Below, one piece after another: positions 16,678 to 25,584 of a stretch of 64,000 bases of DNA (positions within the stretch are counted from its first letter, which is position 1; each line of letters begins with the position of its first letter). Position numbers and translations under genes: made by a program. The notes under the pieces are model-generated. The model made no database searches. It was not told the DNA's origin and saw only the letters and a list, made by a program, of their open reading frames with translations. The stretch is from an uncultured Clostridia bacterium. Lineage in GTDB: Bacteria; Bacillota; Clostridia; Oscillospirales; Ruminococcaceae. The DNA lies in contig CALWZA010000007.1 in assembly GCA_944385905.1 (NCBI GenBank), positions 1 through 64,000 on the forward strand, read 5' to 3'.

Positions 16678-17718
16678 TTATAAATTAAGCATCCGCACTA
16701 TTGCTTTTTCAACGATAAGCCGGCTGTCTGTTCGCAAAGACTTTAGCTCAACGTCGGTTTGAGCGAGAATACCTATGCACTTTCTGAGCTTTTCGGCGGA
16801 AAACTTTCGGCAGTCGTTCATAGCGTATCTCACAACGAATTCTCTTCCCTTATATCCGAAGTCATTTACAACTTCATTCTGAGGGCGGTTTGTTTCCAGA
16901 GCAAGTCTTGCCCTGTACAAATCCATAAACGATGAAGCAATCGCCGAGCATATCTGCAAAGGGTCGGTATTTTCAGCAAACAGCTCCGGCAAAATCCGAA
17001 AAGCCTTGTGCGAATCCATTTCCGCTACTGCTTTTGCCAGCTCATAAGAGTTGGTATCAACCTGTTTTGATACAAGCAGGTCAATAGTTGAAACTGTTAT
17101 TTCCTGATTTCCGGAGTAATCGCAAAGCTTGTCTATCTCATTATTTATCTGCATCATCGAGCACAGACACTGCCCGGCAAGATACTCAGCCGCAAACGGA
17201 GATATCGTCGAGCCTTTTTTATTTACTGACGCTACAATCGGCTTTACAAGCTCCTTTGCCGTTTTGTAGTCAAAAACGCACACCGTTCCGATTTTTGCGC
17301 AAAGGTCGCATAGCTTTTTGTTGTTGTCGGACATTGTTTTTTTACCGTTTGCGGGGTCAAATCCTGTGGCGTATATCACAACGGAAGTTGTGTCAGCAAG
17401 TCCGTTTAAAATATCGGAAAGGCGCTTGAAATCAGAAGCGCTCATCTGCTGAACATTTAAATCGTTTATGGTTACGCACACTCTTTCAGAAAACATCGGA
17501 AGCGTTTCGCAGACATCCTCAAGCTCTGACAAACTTAATTCCGAACCTCTGAAAGCATGGAGATTATACATTTGAGCGTCCGGCGGGATAAGCCTTGACA
17601 CGAGTTTTCGGGTATAAGCTTCAAGAGTTGCGGTATCTTTGCCGTAGAAATAATACAGCTTTGAAAACTCGCCGCTTCTTACGGCTTTTGCAAGTTCAGT
17701 GTCACTCACGCAGGGCAT
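16678..17718 (-). CDS. holA: DNA polymerase III subunit delta
   Basis: HolA is the clamp-loader delta subunit that opens the sliding beta clamp. With the ATG at 17718 (GGAGG 8 bases upstream; the TTG at 17724 is too close) it has 346 residues, normal length. The N-terminal AAA-like domain shows KLYYFYGKDTATLEAYTRKL and a PMFSERVCVTINDLNVQ segment; the middle has the YLAGQCLCSMMQINNEIDKL helix and the C-terminal collar domain ends with LRTDSRLIVEKAIVRML. The start lies inside the end of comEC, and the Toprim gene follows at 21 bases, a conserved comEC-holA order in Firmicutes. Confidence 0.93.
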   Translation of the reverse strand: MPCVSDTELAKAVRSGEFSKLYYFYGKDTATLEAYTRKLVSRLIPPDAQMYNLHAFRGSELSLSELEDVCETLPMFSERVCVTINDLNVQQMSASDFKRLSDILNGLADTTSVVIYATGFDPANGKKTMSDNNKKLCDLCAKIGTVCVFDYKTAKELVKPIVASVNKKGSTISPFAAEYLAGQCLCSMMQINNEIDKLCDYSGNQEITVSTIDLLVSKQVDTNSYELAKAVAEMDSHKAFRILPELFAENTDPLQICSAIASSFMDLYRARLALETNRPQNEVVNDFGYKGREFVVRYAMNDCRKFSAEKLRKCIGILAQTDVELKSLRTDSRLIVEKAIVRMLNL

Positions 17719-19729
17719 TGTCAAGCCTCCTCACTTTACAGTCGTTTTCATGCACAGTCACAGATACTGCGGTTTCAAACTCCCTGTCAAACTCGTAAAT
17801 TCTTACTCCGCTTTCATCGCTGACCTCAAGCGTCATAAATCCTGAATCATCAATCTTCAAAACAAATTCACAACCGGAATACACAACGGCAACACCGCTG
17901 TCCGTCTGCTTGATTTTCGCTCCCAAAGCGAAAAACTCATCTTCAAACCTATTTATCCTTTTATCTGACTTCGGCACATACTCATCTGTCAAAAAAATTT
18001 CAGGCGCACATGAGAGCGCTGAGTTATATCTTGTTACAAGGCTCAGCGGATTTTCAAGCATCACGACAGCCTGCACGGTATTAATTCCTCTGAGCTTCAC
18101 GATTCTTTCCGCCGCGTCGCACAGCCCGCCTTTACCTTCAACGTCAATTATAACAGCATTTTTGTTTTTATACAAGACCATCACGGCGCTATTTTTATCG
18201 CTCATAATTACCGATTGAATATCGTCTCGGCTTATGACTGCAGAGAAAGCAAACGCCGCAGCAATAGCTGCAACCGAAACAGCCGCCGTTATAAAGACAA
18301 AACGTATGTTTTTATATCGCATTATCGAAAAAACTACTGCCGCTGAATACAAAAGCGCTCCGAAGACAAGCGCACTGCTTCCTGTCTGAACATATGAAAA
18401 AGGTATTTTCACTATAAGCCTGGCGATTACTATAACAATTTGAACGATAAAGCCCGAAATCTTAATTAATATAACCGCTAATGCAGGAATTTTATAAAGC
18501 AAGATCACAGGCAGAACTATTGTAAGAGCCGCCGAGCAAAGAGGCAGCAAAATTAAGTTTGAAAGCCAAAAAACAAGTGAACACTCCGAAAACCAAAATA
18601 CGCAAAACGGAAAAGTAATTACGAAAACGCAAAATGAGACGACAAGAGAATACTTTACGGCTTTAAATCCACCGCCGATTTTATACTCCCTGATTACAAG
18701 CGGAGCGATAACTCCCGCTCCGACCGCGCCGGCCATTGAAAGCACAAAAGACATATCGGCTGCGGAATAAGGCTCTAAAAACGTCAAAACAAAAGCGCAC
18801 ATTCCGAGCGAATTGAGCAAATCGGCTTTTCTGTGAAACAGCGGCGCCGCTAACACTATTGTAACTACAAATACCGCTCTCAGCACGGATTTTGAACATC
18901 CGGCAAACAAGGCGTAAAACAAGACAGCGGTTTCTGTTACCGCGAAGATTTCAGCCCTACTTCTTTTAAACAACTTTAGAAGCAAAAATATTGCACTTGC
19001 GAAAATCCCCACATGCGTTCCCGAAACGGCAAAAATATGCCCGATACCGCTGCGATAAAGGCTGAGTTTAACATTTTCAGGAAGAAGATTTTTCTCTCCG
19101 CATAAAATCGCGCATAGAAATCCTGCCGAGGATTCGGGCAGAGTACCGCTGATAAGCGAAACTATATCGCTTTTAATTTTCACTGTTTCTCTTTTCAGGC
19201 TAAACGACGGTCTGCTCAGTACTTCTATGTTTTCCGCATTTGCCGAAAGGAATATTCCCTGAGGTTTATAGTACGACTCCTGCTGAAAATTAAGGCTGTC
19301 GGTTATCTTTTCAAGCTTGGCGCTGAAGGATATTTCATCCGAAACCTCAATGTCAAGGCTTTCGCAAAAGCATATTATTTCAGCTTTTGCTCCGTTAATC
19401 TCGCTTTTCACATTTAAAAGCATTTTTCCGCTGCTCAATTCGGTTACCTCAGATACAGTGCCTGCAAGCTTTAATTCAGAGTCGGCGCATTCGATTATTT
19501 TATCATATACATTTTCAGTATAAACAATATTTGCAAAAATTGCTGTCATGAAAAAGAAAAGTGAAACCGAAAGTCTAACTCTTTTTTCTGCTCTCAGAAG
19601 AAAAACTCCGAGAATTAAAACCGCGGATAGCGAAATCAAGGCTGTGTACTTAACTTCCTTTTCAGCAAAAAACGCGAAAAAAGACCCGATTGAATATGAA
19701 AATCCAACCCATGCCATTTTCCGCGTCAT
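17702..19729 (-). CDS. comEC: ComEC/Rec2-family DNA-uptake channel protein
   Basis: The 675-residue membrane protein has two N-terminal helices, an OB-like DUF4131 region to about 170, then the Competence domain with the signature GLLPES-like GTLPESSAGFLCAILCGEKN and YRSGIGHIFAVSGTHVGIFAS and about ten helices. The C-terminal segment (about 530-675) occupies the place of the metallo-beta-lactamase domain but lacks HxHxDH: where it is expected the sequence reads VVMLENPLSLVTRYNSAL. ComEC moves single-stranded DNA across the membrane; other com genes are not in the window. It overlaps holA by 17 bases. Confidence 0.9.
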   Translation of the reverse strand: MTRKMAWVGFSYSIGSFFAFFAEKEVKYTALISLSAVLILGVFLLRAEKRVRLSVSLFFFMTAIFANIVYTENVYDKIIECADSELKLAGTVSEVTELSSGKMLLNVKSEINGAKAEIICFCESLDIEVSDEISFSAKLEKITDSLNFQQESYYKPQGIFLSANAENIEVLSRPSFSLKRETVKIKSDIVSLISGTLPESSAGFLCAILCGEKNLLPENVKLSLYRSGIGHIFAVSGTHVGIFASAIFLLLKLFKRSRAEIFAVTETAVLFYALFAGCSKSVLRAVFVVTIVLAAPLFHRKADLLNSLGMCAFVLTFLEPYSAADMSFVLSMAGAVGAGVIAPLVIREYKIGGGFKAVKYSLVVSFCVFVITFPFCVFWFSECSLVFWLSNLILLPLCSAALTIVLPVILLYKIPALAVILIKISGFIVQIVIVIARLIVKIPFSYVQTGSSALVFGALLYSAAVVFSIMRYKNIRFVFITAAVSVAAIAAAFAFSAVISRDDIQSVIMSDKNSAVMVLYKNKNAVIIDVEGKGGLCDAAERIVKLRGINTVQAVVMLENPLSLVTRYNSALSCAPEIFLTDEYVPKSDKRINRFEDEFFALGAKIKQTDSGVAVVYSGCEFVLKIDDSGFMTLEVSDESGVRIYEFDREFETAVSVTVHENDCKVRRLDNALRE

Positions 19730-19747
19730 AACATTTCTCCGTAATCG

Positions 19748-20290
19748 TTACTTAAAAAACAAAGGCAGCTTTTCAAGATATATAATATCATGTCTTTCAG
19801 CAGCATCGCCCTCAGCCAAAACCGCAGCCTTCGCGACAATTTTTCCGCCCGCACGGTTTACAAGTGTTTCCACCGCTGCAAGCGACTCGCCGGTTGAAAT
19901 AACGTCATCGACAATAACTATTCTCTTATCCTTCATAAAGTCAGCTTCCGTGCTGTCAAGCCAAAGCTTTTGAGATGAGGCTGTTGTAATAGACTTGACG
20001 TCTACGCTCATGGGATTTTTCATATAAAGCTTAGCCATTTTTCTCGCTACTATGTACTGAATTCCCGACTCTCTTGACATTTCATACGCAAGCGGTATTC
20101 CCTTTGATTCCGCTGTTATGATAACGTCGCACTCCGGGAGCTTTTTTAAAAGCTCCTTGGCGCAGCTAACCGTAAGTTCAACATCGGAAAACATAATAAA
20201 CGCAGCGATATCAAGCTTGTCGTCTACCTTACAGAGAGGAAGTTCTCTTGTAAGCCCCGCAACTTTCAAAGTATAATAACTGTCACTCAT
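19748..20290 (-). CDS. Adenine phosphoribosyltransferase-like protein
   Basis: This 180-residue enzyme carries the type I phosphoribosyltransferase PRPP-binding motif RIVIVDDVISTGES (near residues 122-135) and the Apt-like segment DVIITAESKGIPLAYEMSRESGIQYIVARK. It should transfer the phosphoribosyl group from PRPP to a purine base, most likely adenine (salvage to AMP). The PMSVDVKSITTAS stretch corresponds to the flexible hood. Because the base-specificity region is not fully diagnostic, xanthine or a regulatory ligand cannot be excluded. It is 18 bases after the comEC start side and 12 bases after the HIT gene. Confidence 0.87.
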   Translation of the reverse strand: MSDSYYTLKVAGLTRELPLCKVDDKLDIAAFIMFSDVELTVSCAKELLKKLPECDVIITAESKGIPLAYEMSRESGIQYIVARKMAKLYMKNPMSVDVKSITTASSQKLWLDSTEADFMKDKRIVIVDDVISTGESLAAVETLVNRAGGKIVAKAAVLAEGDAAERHDIIYLEKLPLFFK

Positions 20291-20302
20291 AACTTTCTCC
20301 TT

Positions 20303-20641
20303 TTATGCCATTATTCCGCATTTTCTTCCGCCGATAATATGAAAGTGAAGATGGAATACCGTCTGCCCGGCGTCCTCGCCGCAGTTGTTTACAACTCTGA
20401 AGCTTTCGATTCCCTTTTCCCTTGCGATTTTTCCAATAACCTCATAGATGTGGGCAATAACAGACGAATTTTCTTCTGTTATCTCCAAAGCATTCGCGAT
20501 ATGCGTTTTCGGGACGACAAGAATATGAACGGGAGCAACCGGCGCTATATCCTCAAACGCATAAACCGTCTCGTCCTCGTACACTTTTTTGCTCGGAATT
20601 TCTCCGCTGATTATTTTACAAAAAATACAGTCGTTATTCAT
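20303..20641 (-). CDS. HIT-family nucleotide-binding protein (HinT-like)
   Basis: The 112-residue protein begins NDCIFCKIISGEIPSKKVYEDE and ends with the HIT motif HLHFHIIGG (about residues 96-104), the hallmark of Hint purine-nucleoside phosphoramidases, small cytoplasmic hydrolases of AMP-lysine and similar phosphoramidates. The CxxC near the N-terminus is typical of zinc-binding Hint members, with the metal completed by later His residues. It sits 23 bases downstream of alaS and is followed closely by the phosphoribosyltransferase gene. Hint proteins remove adenylate adducts made by aminoacyl-tRNA synthetases, so the alaS neighbourhood may be meaningful. Confidence 0.95.
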   Translation of the reverse strand: MNNDCIFCKIISGEIPSKKVYEDETVYAFEDIAPVAPVHILVVPKTHIANALEITEENSSVIAHIYEVIGKIAREKGIESFRVVNNCGEDAGQTVFHLHFHIIGGRKCGIMA

Positions 20642-20664
20642 TTCAACACCCTCCGAAATACTAT

Positions 20665-23310
20665 TTACTTTATAAATTCCGCAACAATGTTCTCTGCCTG
20701 AGCGATTGCGTCCTCAGCCTTTGAGCTGTCACCGATTCCGGCCATTGCGTTATCTGGACGTCCTCCGCCCTTTCCTCCTGTAAGCGCCGCAACCTTTCCG
20801 ACTATTTTTCCGGCATGTGCGCCCTTGGCGACCGCCTCGCTTCCGCAGGCTGACGCGATATTTCCGCTTGCTCCGTTTACTGAAGCTATTACGACTACTG
20901 AATTCGGAACTTTTTCTTTGATGTCCTCAGCCATTTTTCTTAAAACGTCGAGAGCGATTGAAGTCAAAACCGCCTTGATAACCTTTACCCCTTTGACCTC
21001 AGCCGCAGAATCAATAAGGCTTGCGCTCTTCATGGACGCAATTTCTCCGAGAAGTCTGTCCTTTTCCTTTTCAAGCGCCTTTATTTCATCTGCCGCGGCA
21101 TGGCATTTATTTACAAGCTCCGCCTGATTTCCTACTTTGAAGATATCGGCAACAGCAGAAAGCGTTTTATGCTGCTCGTTCATAAGCTCAAGAACTCCGC
21201 TTCCCGTTACCGCCTCAATTCTTCTTACTCCAGCCGCAACGGAATTTTCGGAAACTATTTTGAACAAACCTATTTTTGAAGTGTTATCAACATGAGTTCC
21301 GCCGCAGAATTCGATTGAAGCGTCTCCCATTGTGACAACTCGAACTCTCTCGCCGTATTTTTCTCCGAACAAAGCCATAGCTCCGAGCTTTCTTGCCTCG
21401 TCAATCGGCATTTCAACCATTGAAACAGGCATTGCGGCAAGAATATATTGATTTACAATTTTCTCAATTTTCGCAAGCTCTTCAGGAGCTACGGCGCTGA
21501 AATGCGCAAAGTCAAACCTGAGTCTTGCAGAGTCTACAAACTGACCTGCCTGATGAACATGCTCGCCTAATACCTTTCTCAAAGCAGACTGAAGAAGGTG
21601 AGCGCATGAGTGGTTTCTCATTATTTTGCGGCGGTTTTCTCCGTCAACTTCAAAGTGAGCTTTCTGTCCCTTTTCGATTGCCCCTTCAATCACCTCTGCG
21701 GTGTGAGCGATTTTTCCTGCGACAGCTTTTTTGGTGTCTGTCACTCTGCACTTACCGGTTGAGGTTGTTATATATCCTATATCCCCCACCTGTCCGCCGC
21801 TTTCGGCGTAAAAAGGAGTTTTATCAGAAACTATATAGACCTTATCACCGCATCCGGCGTTTTCCAAAAGCTCGTCGTCGCTTGCGATGAATGAAATTTC
21901 AGCGTCGCACTCAAGCGTGTCGTATCCTACAAATTCAGTTGTAAACGCCTTGTCTATCTTGTGGAAAACGGTTTCGTCAGCGCCCATATATTTTGAGCCG
22001 CCTCTGGCGTTTCTCGCGGTTTCCTTCTGGATTTCAAGAGCTTTTTTGAAGCCATCCTCATCGCAGGAAAGACCTTTTTCCTCAAGGATTTCCCTTGTAA
22101 GGTCTATCGGGAAACCGTAAGTGTCTGAAAGTGAGAAACAGCTTTCTCCGTCGAGAACCTTTTTGCCCTCGGCAGTCATTTTCTCTATATAGCCGTTGAG
22201 TATATTCATTCCTCGGTCAATTGTGTTGTTAAAATTCTGTTCCTCGTTTGAAAGAAGCTTTACAATGTAATCGTACTTTTCTTCAAGCTCTGTGTATTCA
22301 GACTTTGAGTTATCAACTACGGTTTTTACGAGGTCCTTAAGGAAAAGTCCGTTGATGCCGAGGAGCTTTCCGTGTCTGACAGCTCTTCTGAGAAGTCTTC
22401 TCATAACGTATCCCCTGCCCTCGTTTGACGGCAGAACTCCGTCGGAAGCCATAAAGGTTACCGAGCGGATATGGTCGGTGATGACTCGAACAGAAACGTC
22501 TTTTTTCTTGTCCTTGCCGTATTCACAGCCTGCGATTTTACAAACATGGTCTCTGATAGCCTTAACAGTATCGACGTCAAAAATAGAGTCGACTCCCTGC
22601 ATAAGAGCGGCAAGTCTCTCAAGTCCCATACCCGTATCTATATTTTTCTGCTTAAGCGGAGTATATGTTCCGTCCTCGTGCCTTTCAAACTGAGTAAAAA
22701 CAAGATTCCAAAACTCCATATACCTGTCGCAGTCACATCCGACCTTACAGTCAGGCTTTCCGCAGCCGTATTCCTCTCCGCGGTCATAATAAATCTCGGA
22801 GCAGGGTCCGCAGGGCCCGTCGATGCCCGCTTCCCAGAAGTTATCCTCCTTGCCCATTCTGACTATTCTGTCCATCGGGAGCCCGACTTTTTCATGCCAT
22901 ATCTTTTCTGCCTCGTCATCGTCCTGATATACAGAAACATAAAGCCTGTCCTGAGGAATTTCCAGCACCTTTGTTACATACTCCCATGCCCATGTGATTG
23001 CTTCCTCTTTGAAATAGTCTCCGAACGAAAAGTTTCCGAGCATTTCAAAAAAGGTTCCGTGTCTTGCGGTTTTTCCGACGTTTTCAATATCGCCTGTTCT
23101 GATGCACTTCTGACATGTCGTCATTCTGACTCTCGGCGGAACGTCCTGTCCGGTAAAATAAGGTTTAAGAGGCGCCATTCCAGCGTTTATCAGCAAAAGA
23201 CTGTTGTCGTTTTGCGGAACCAGCGGGAAGCTTTTATGTCTTAAGCATCCTTTGCTTTCAAAAAACTTCAGGTATGACTCTCTTAAATCATTAAGTCCTG
23301 TCCACTTCAT
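20665..23310 (-). CDS. alaS: Alanyl-tRNA synthetase
   Basis: AlaS charges tRNA(Ala) and clears mischarged Ser and Gly. With the ATG at 23310 (GAGGAG upstream at the correct distance; an in-frame extension to 23337 lies within the leader) it has 881 residues, normal length. The protein starts KWTGLNDLRESYLKFFESKGC, then the class II core with HGTFFEMLGNFSFGDYF and the ATP-binding GPCGPCSEIYYD. The editing domain has NHSCAHLLQSAL (HxxxH) and CGGTHVDNT. The C-terminus has the DHH-associated GGGRPDNAMAG. It is preceded by a T-box leader and starts a run of eight genes. Confidence 0.98.
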   Translation of the reverse strand: MKWTGLNDLRESYLKFFESKGCLRHKSFPLVPQNDNSLLLINAGMAPLKPYFTGQDVPPRVRMTTCQKCIRTGDIENVGKTARHGTFFEMLGNFSFGDYFKEEAITWAWEYVTKVLEIPQDRLYVSVYQDDDEAEKIWHEKVGLPMDRIVRMGKEDNFWEAGIDGPCGPCSEIYYDRGEEYGCGKPDCKVGCDCDRYMEFWNLVFTQFERHEDGTYTPLKQKNIDTGMGLERLAALMQGVDSIFDVDTVKAIRDHVCKIAGCEYGKDKKKDVSVRVITDHIRSVTFMASDGVLPSNEGRGYVMRRLLRRAVRHGKLLGINGLFLKDLVKTVVDNSKSEYTELEEKYDYIVKLLSNEEQNFNNTIDRGMNILNGYIEKMTAEGKKVLDGESCFSLSDTYGFPIDLTREILEEKGLSCDEDGFKKALEIQKETARNARGGSKYMGADETVFHKIDKAFTTEFVGYDTLECDAEISFIASDDELLENAGCGDKVYIVSDKTPFYAESGGQVGDIGYITTSTGKCRVTDTKKAVAGKIAHTAEVIEGAIEKGQKAHFEVDGENRRKIMRNHSCAHLLQSALRKVLGEHVHQAGQFVDSARLRFDFAHFSAVAPEELAKIEKIVNQYILAAMPVSMVEMPIDEARKLGAMALFGEKYGERVRVVTMGDASIEFCGGTHVDNTSKIGLFKIVSENSVAAGVRRIEAVTGSGVLELMNEQHKTLSAVADIFKVGNQAELVNKCHAAADEIKALEKEKDRLLGEIASMKSASLIDSAAEVKGVKVIKAVLTSIALDVLRKMAEDIKEKVPNSVVVIASVNGASGNIASACGSEAVAKGAHAGKIVGKVAALTGGKGGGRPDNAMAGIGDSSKAEDAIAQAENIVAEFIK

Positions 23311-23344
23311 AAATCTTCTCCTCAATAGAATTTTCAATACGCCT

Positions 23345-23574
23345 GCAAAAAAATAAACCCCGCCCCCATAATTTTGGGACGAAGTCTAACTTCCGTGGTA
23401 CCACCCAACTTGCCGGCATATACCGACCGCTTTTTTTCACCTTTAACGCAGGTTTACGCTGCGGTTTTCCGCAAAGCTCCGAGGCAGCACCCGTGTATCG
23501 GCTGAAAGCTTTCACCAAACGCTTTCTCTCTTAAAGCCGAAAATTACCACAGTCAATCTCTTCACAGCATTTTC
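23345..23574 (-). promoter_or_regulatory. T-box riboswitch leader of alaS
   Basis: The alaS leader (about 230 bases) contains the conserved T-box GGGTGGTACCACGG at 23407-23394 on the minus strand. Its UGGU bulge would pair with the ACCA end of uncharged tRNA(Ala). It is followed by a GTCCC...GGGGC terminator stem and a T-rich tract (TTTATTTTTTT near 23356-23346). A GCU/GCC triplet within GGTGCTGCCTCGG (about 23487) is a candidate alanine specifier. The expected function is transcription antitermination when charged tRNA(Ala) is low. Confidence 0.9.
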
Positions 23575-23580
23575 TATATT

Positions 23581-23608
23581 ATTATACCACTGTGTCGCAT
23601 TTTGTCAA
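23581..23608 (-). promoter_or_regulatory. Promoter of the alaS T-box leader
   Basis: A consensus TTGACA (23608-23603) and consensus TATAAT (23586-23581) on the minus strand are separated by 16 bases and start the T-box transcript near 23574. Confidence 0.8.
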
Positions 23609-23660
23609 GCATTTTTTAAGTATGTTCCCAAGCTCTATTTAATTATTATCGGCCGATTGA

Positions 23661-23689
23661 TTTACTTTTATGCTTTAGTCTGTTATAAT
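23661..23689 (+). promoter_or_regulatory. Promoter of the broken beta-helix gene
   Basis: TTTACT (23661-23666) and a perfect TATAAT (23684-23689) are separated by 17 bases, upstream of the AAAGGA ribosome site of the pseudogene. The promoter is intact although the gene is not. Confidence 0.5.
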
Positions 23690-23727
23690 ATTTCCATTCG
23701 CATTTTAAATGAAAGGAACAAACTATT

Positions 23728-24138
23728 ATGTCTGACAGTAATAAATACATTTACGGAAAGAACAGCCCGTCAGTTTTTATATCTCCTCGCGGAGACGATA
23801 AAAATCCGGGCGCATTTGAGCTTCCTTTAAATACCTTAAAAAGGCTGTCGAAATTTGCCGTGCGAAAAATATTAAAGATATTGTCGCATTTGAGGGCGAA
23901 TATGAGTTCTGCGAGCCGATTGAGCTTAACGAAAATGACTCCGGTTTAAAAATTTCGTCATATAACAATGAAAAAGTTATATTCAGCGGCTCAAAGAATC
24001 TTTCCTGTTTAAAATGGCATGAATTTCCCCAAAACCCGTCAATTAAAGCAGCTCAGATTGATAAAGGTCTTTGGATAGACAGGCTCTTTATAAACGGCAA
24101 GGAACAGATAATCGCAAGATACATTTTATTAATCTTAA
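23728..24138 (+). pseudogene. Broken right-handed beta-helix (pectate lyase-like) gene
   Basis: The ATG at 23728 begins a frame reading SVFISPRGDDKNPGAFELPLNTL, matching the typical N-terminus of beta-helix polysaccharide lyases/hydrolases (VSPxGxDxNPGTxxxPxxTL). Around 23840 the frame breaks; the continuation in another frame reads KAVEICRAKNIKDIVAFEGEY and later GLWIDRLFINGKEQIIARY, the usual sequence of this family. The homology ends at about 24120, where hundreds of residues are missing and the sequence runs into a terminator. The fragment therefore has a frameshift and a 3' deletion. No signal peptide is present. It is a degraded relative of a carbohydrate-active protein. Confidence 0.75.
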
Positions 24139-24144
24139 TATTAT

Positions 24145-24170
24145 GCGCCTGCTTTTTGCGGGCGCTTTTT
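24145..24170 (+). terminator. Terminator of the former beta-helix gene
   Basis: GCGCCTGC (24145-24152) pairs with GCGGGCGC (24158-24165) with one G-U pair, followed by TTTTT at 24166-24170. Confidence 0.8.
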
Positions 24171-24266
24171 ATTTTTCACACTTTTTAATTATAAAGCTCA
24201 CCCGCCATGTTTGCGTATTTTTCAGCTCTGTTTGTTAATAAATATCAGGAGAAATATTTACATTTT

Positions 24267-24318
24267 ATATTAAGAACATTTGTTCTTAATATGGTATACT
24301 AAATAAAAACATATGTTC
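24267..24318 (+). promoter_or_regulatory. Double LexA (SOS) box in front of dinB
   Basis: A 26-base inverted repeat (12-base arms 24267-24278 and 24281-24292, 2-base centre) contains GAACATTTGTTC (24274-24285), an exact GAAC-N4-GTTC Gram-positive LexA site. A second site, AAACATATGTTC (24307-24318), has one mismatch. A TATACT -10 box (24295-24300) lies between them, so LexA bound to both would cover the promoter. Confidence 0.85.
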
Positions 24319-24339
24319 TTATTATGTGAGGTTCTATAT

Positions 24340-25584
24340 ATGGACAGGGTAATACTGCACTCAGATCTCAACAACTTTTTTGCGTCTGTTGAAACGCTCT
24401 ATAATCCGAAACTTCGAGGAACACCTATGGCGGTACTGGGAGATCCTGAAGCAAGGCACGGAATTGTGCTGGCTAAAAATAATGAGGCTAAAGCTTACGG
24501 AATAGCCACAGGTGACGCTATGTGGCAGGCAAGAGAAAAATGCCCGTCGGTGGTCTTTGTTCCTCCTCATTATGACAGATATGTGACTTATTCAAAAGCT
24601 GTCCGCCAAATTTACTCACAATACACTGATTTGGTTGAGCCGTACGGCCTTGACGAATGCTGGCTTGATGTAACATCAAGTACAAATCTGTTCGGTTCTG
24701 GTATTGAGATTGCTGACAAGATACGCGATAATGTCAGAAAAAGTACAGGACTTTCGGTATCCGTCGGGGTTTCATACAACAAGATTTTTGCAAAGCTCGG
24801 TTCGGACATGAAAAAGCCTGACGCTACTACCTTAATTGATAAAAATCATTTTAAACAGAGAATATGGGGACTTCCCGCAAGCGACCTGCTTTACGTCGGA
24901 CGCTCAACATCCTCAAAGCTCAAAAAACACGGAATTGTTACCATCGGAGACATAGCAAAAACCAATCCCGAGATACTCCGTTCCTTATTGGGCAAGCACG
25001 GAACAACCCTTTGGAATTTCGCTAACGGATATGATAACTCTCCTGTTTTGAACTTTGATTCACGCTCTGTTATAAAATCGGTTTCAAACTCAACTACTCC
25101 TCCCCGTGACCTTGTGACCGAAGAAGATGTGAAAATCACACTGACTCTGCTTGCGGAAAGCGTATCCTCAAGGCTCAGAGATTACGGATACATCTGCAAA
25201 ACCGTTACAGTTTCGATAAGAGACTGCGAATTATGCAGATATGAACGTCAGGCACAGCTTGAAATTCCAAACAGGACCGCTCAAAGTCTGATGAAAACAG
25301 CATTTGCACTTTATAAAAACAACAAGCCTGACAAGCCGATAAGAAGCATTGGAATAAGAGCAAGCGGACTTATTCCTTTCGGCTATGTTCAGGAGTCGAT
25401 GTTTGAGGAAGTAAATAAAATTCAAAAGCGGGAAGACCTTGAGCAGGCTGTTGATAAAATAAGAGCCAAGTACGGATATTTCTCCGTAAGGAACGGAACG
25501 GTTCTTTCCGACAGGGATCTTTCCGCTCTTGACGCCAAAGAGGAACACGTTATTCTTCCGTTTGGTTTTCAGGCGCAAAATTAA
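24340..25584 (+). CDS. dinB: Y-family DNA polymerase IV
   Basis: This translesion polymerase is 414 residues when started at the ATG at 24340, preceded by GTGAGG; the in-frame ATG at 24313 lies on the second LexA box and is less likely. The palm domain opens RVILHSDLNNFFASVETLYN with the metal Asp, and YGLDECWLDVT holds the second acidic pair. The finger block GIVLAKNNEAKAYGI, the SVGVSYNKIFAKLGSDMKKPD segment and GLPASDLLYVGRSTSSKL helix-hairpin-helix are standard. The C-terminal little-finger domain ends with FQAQN. It is under predicted LexA control and stands alone. It should make error-prone copies of damaged DNA. Confidence 0.95.
   Translation: MDRVILHSDLNNFFASVETLYNPKLRGTPMAVLGDPEARHGIVLAKNNEAKAYGIATGDAMWQAREKCPSVVFVPPHYDRYVTYSKAVRQIYSQYTDLVEPYGLDECWLDVTSSTNLFGSGIEIADKIRDNVRKSTGLSVSVGVSYNKIFAKLGSDMKKPDATTLIDKNHFKQRIWGLPASDLLYVGRSTSSKLKKHGIVTIGDIAKTNPEILRSLLGKHGTTLWNFANGYDNSPVLNFDSRSVIKSVSNSTTPPRDLVTEEDVKITLTLLAESVSSRLRDYGYICKTVTVSIRDCELCRYERQAQLEIPNRTAQSLMKTAFALYKNNKPDKPIRSIGIRASGLIPFGYVQESMFEEVNKIQKREDLEQAVDKIRAKYGYFSVRNGTVLSDRDLSALDAKEEHVILPFGFQAQN

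Noticed and set aside
22471-23244. 257-codon plus-strand open frame
   Set aside because: It is antisense to alaS, has no ribosome site and no recognisable domain; it is a shadow of strong codon bias in the other strand.
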